Shown here in pieces: positions 6,113 through 6,766 of a stretch of DNA of 6,766 nt (the first letter of the stretch is position 1; each line of letters opens with the position of its first letter). The DNA comes from Thermococci archaeon (GTDB lineage: Archaea; Methanobacteriota_B; Thermococci; Thermococcales; Thermococcaceae): positions 1 through 6,766 of the forward strand of contig QMUI01000048.1 in assembly GCA_003660485.1 (NCBI GenBank), in the 5' to 3' direction. Below the pieces are notes generated by a model. It worked only from the letters and a program-made list of their open reading frames with translations. It was not told where the DNA came from and ran no database searches. The position numbers and the translations under genes are program-made.

Positions 6113-6431
6113 AAAGGGGAAGATACCAAAGCTCTTCTCGGGTTCCCTCGATGACCTCACAAAGCCCGGGAAGAAAAAGAAGGAGGATAAGGATCTAAAG
6201 GAAGAAAAGAAGCAGAAGACCCTCTACATCTCCCTTGACACAAACAGAAAGCTAATAGAGCTTTACGCCGAAGAAGGGAGAAGGCAGAGTAGGATAGTTG
6301 AGGATGCCGTTGACCTATATTATTACCTAAAGAAGGCCTTAGGGGAGAGAAAATTCGACGAGCTAATGGAGGTCGTTAAGAGAGAAAACCCCGAACTTTT
6401 AAGGGACTACATGAAGAGATTCAAAGCCTGA
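6102..6431 (+). CDS. segB: SegB/ParG-like centromere-binding candidate with lysine-rich tail and ribbon-helix-helix domain
   Basis: A 109-residue protein. Residues 1-20 hold a short mixed motif (KIPKLFSGSLDDLTKP). Residues 21-38 are almost only K, E and D and probably disordered. Residues 39-80 fit a ribbon-helix-helix fold: strand KTLYISLD, helix TNRKLIELYAEEG, turn RRQSR, helix IVEDAVDLYYYLKKAL. A further helical tail runs to 109. The same plan, a flexible basic N-terminus plus a dimeric RHH domain, is found in ParG and in crenarchaeal SegB, partners that bind centromere-like DNA and stimulate the ATPase. I infer that role; sequence identity to SegB cannot be judged here. The start is TTG at 6102, supported by GAGGTGAT at 6089-6096 with 5-nt spacing. 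The nearby ATG at 6109 is out of frame. The start lies inside the end of segA, so the pair is translationally coupled. Confidence 0.78.
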   Translation: MSNEKGKIPKLFSGSLDDLTKPGKKKKEDKDLKEEKKQKTLYISLDTNRKLIELYAEEGRRQSRIVEDAVDLYYYLKKALGERKFDELMEVVKRENPELLRDYMKRFKA

Positions 6432-6456
6432 ACTTTTCTTTTATAAACACTTTTCC
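6432..6456 (+). terminator. T-rich terminator candidate after segB
   Basis: Immediately after the stop, ACTTTTCTTTT and a second ACTTTTC (6449-6455) give the pyrimidine-rich run typical of archaeal intrinsic termination. No stem-loop precedes it. The palindromic TTTATAAA at 6440-6447 in the middle could equally be a TATA box on either strand, so this is a weak call. Confidence 0.35.
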
Positions 6457-6620
6457 ACACGAAGTTCTTAATCGAAGGATGGGCTAGAATTCATTAGGAA
6501 TTGATGTCTTTCCCGCCCTGAAGGGCAAGGCTTTCAAAAGAAAAGTGGTAACAGAGGTCATTAGGCCTCCAGAGAGTCTAGGAACTCCTGTCATCCTGGT
6601 GATATTTCTCTAACCGTTCC

Positions 6621-6646
6621 CTCACACTGCATCATTGTAGTGTGGG
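6621..6646. repeat. Inverted repeat (11-bp stem, TCAT loop)
   Basis: CTCACACTGCA (6621-6631) pairs with TGTAGTGTGGG (6636-6646) around a 4-nt loop; nine pairs are Watson-Crick and two are G-U when read on the plus strand. It is the strongest hairpin in the gene-free right end. Confidence 0.6.
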
Positions 6647-6671
6647 TCATCACAGCGATTGTGAGCATTCA

Positions 6672-6697
6672 CGGTAACAACTCAACCCCCGTTACCG
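6672..6697. repeat. Inverted repeat (7-bp perfect arms, 12-nt spacer)
   Basis: CGGTAAC (6672-6678) and GTTACCG (6691-6697) are perfect reverse complements. The pair brackets the in-frame TGA at 6682-6684 on the minus strand and forms part of the suspected transposon-end structure. Confidence 0.55.
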
Positions 6698-6766
6698 GTC
6701 ACAGCACTACCGTTCTCGGAAACCCGGGCCCCATCCACCATGAGACCAATAAAAATTTCTGCCCCA

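Larger units (their letters stand above)
6501..6700 (-). ncRNA. Possible omega-RNA scaffold of a TnpB element
   Basis: On the minus strand, between the last in-frame stop (6682) and the element end, three hairpins are visible: GTTACCG-like 7-bp arms at 6672-6678 and 6691-6697 (12-nt loop), TCACA/TGTGA at 6650-6654 and 6660-6664, and an 11-bp stem containing two G-U pairs at 6621-6631 and 6636-6646 with a 4-nt loop. The terminal GCCCT/AGGGC element at 6515-6526 comes last. A compact series of stems just after tnpB and ending at the transposon edge is where the guide scaffold of TnpB lies. Expression and binding are unproven, and the exact 5' limit is not determinable. Confidence 0.35.
6500..6766 (-). 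mobile_element. Right-end portion of an IS200/IS605-type (TnpB) element, incomplete in window
   Basis: No complete gene is found in the final 335 bases. Read on the minus strand, the stretch includes GCCTTGCCCTTCAGGGCGGG (6512-6531), the short hairpin motif that commonly lies at the 3' end of tnpB elements and that, when translated, gives the familiar ALPFRAG string. It is followed by ATCAA (6501-6505), like the cleavage motif that ends such elements. Upstream on that strand lie several hairpins. A frame open from the right edge (6765) ends in TGA at 6682-6684 after 27 codons and could be the end of tnpB or a decayed remnant. The characteristic TnpB zinc finger and RuvC residues are not inside the window, so the family call rests on the end structure alone. 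Orientation would place tnpB beyond 6766. Confidence 0.5.

Noticed and set aside
6610..6710. tRNA or other structural RNA gene at the hairpin-rich right end
   Set aside because: No cloverleaf order, no GGTTCRANTCC-like T arm and no CCA-like end; the stems fit a transposon end better.
1..6766. CRISPR array
   Set aside because: No repeated 24-37 nt units with regular spacers anywhere in the window.

Overview
The window looks like chromosomal DNA of a hyperthermophilic euryarchaeon of the Thermococcales, most likely Pyrococcus. This is inferred from the gene families (FtsZ2 with an adjacent ribbon-helix-helix gene, Cgi121 of KEOPS, a half-size GDT1-type membrane protein, an archaeal class I aminotransferase), from strong GAGGTGA-type Shine-Dalgarno sites, from TTTATA-like archaeal promoters, and from a moderate GC content that I estimated by eye. 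No database search was possible, so names rest on motifs and recalled family sequences.

Layout. Positions 1-526 (+) hold the 3' end of a gene that may be a DUF58 protein, coupled by an ATGA overlap to a small multi-pass membrane protein. Positions 485-3148 (-) hold a tightly packed three-gene operon: PLP aminotransferase, half-size UPF0016/GDT1 protein, then an MFS permease. The permease end overlaps the end of the small membrane protein gene tail to tail. Positions 3210-3641 (-) hold cgi121, a tRNA t6A (KEOPS) subunit, with a probable leaderless promoter. A divergent AT-rich intergenic region (3642-3839) separates it from the right half.

Positions 3840-6431 (+) are the most interesting part. 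They hold a short ribbon-helix-helix regulator matching CdrS, then FtsZ2, then a ParA-type ATPase, then a 109-residue protein with a lysine-rich N-terminal tail and a ribbon-helix-helix domain. The last two look like a SegA/SegB chromosome-partition pair. Control of division, the division ring and DNA segregation therefore sit in one co-directional block. The two DNA-binding proteins could regulate the block and, in the SegB-like case, mark a centromere-like site.

Positions 6432-6766 contain no convincing complete gene. A T-rich end of the segAB unit is followed, on the minus strand, by what looks like the right end of an IS200/IS605-type (TnpB) element. It has a GCCCT/AGGGC hairpin and several further hairpins that could be the omega-RNA scaffold; the tnpB body would lie beyond the right edge.
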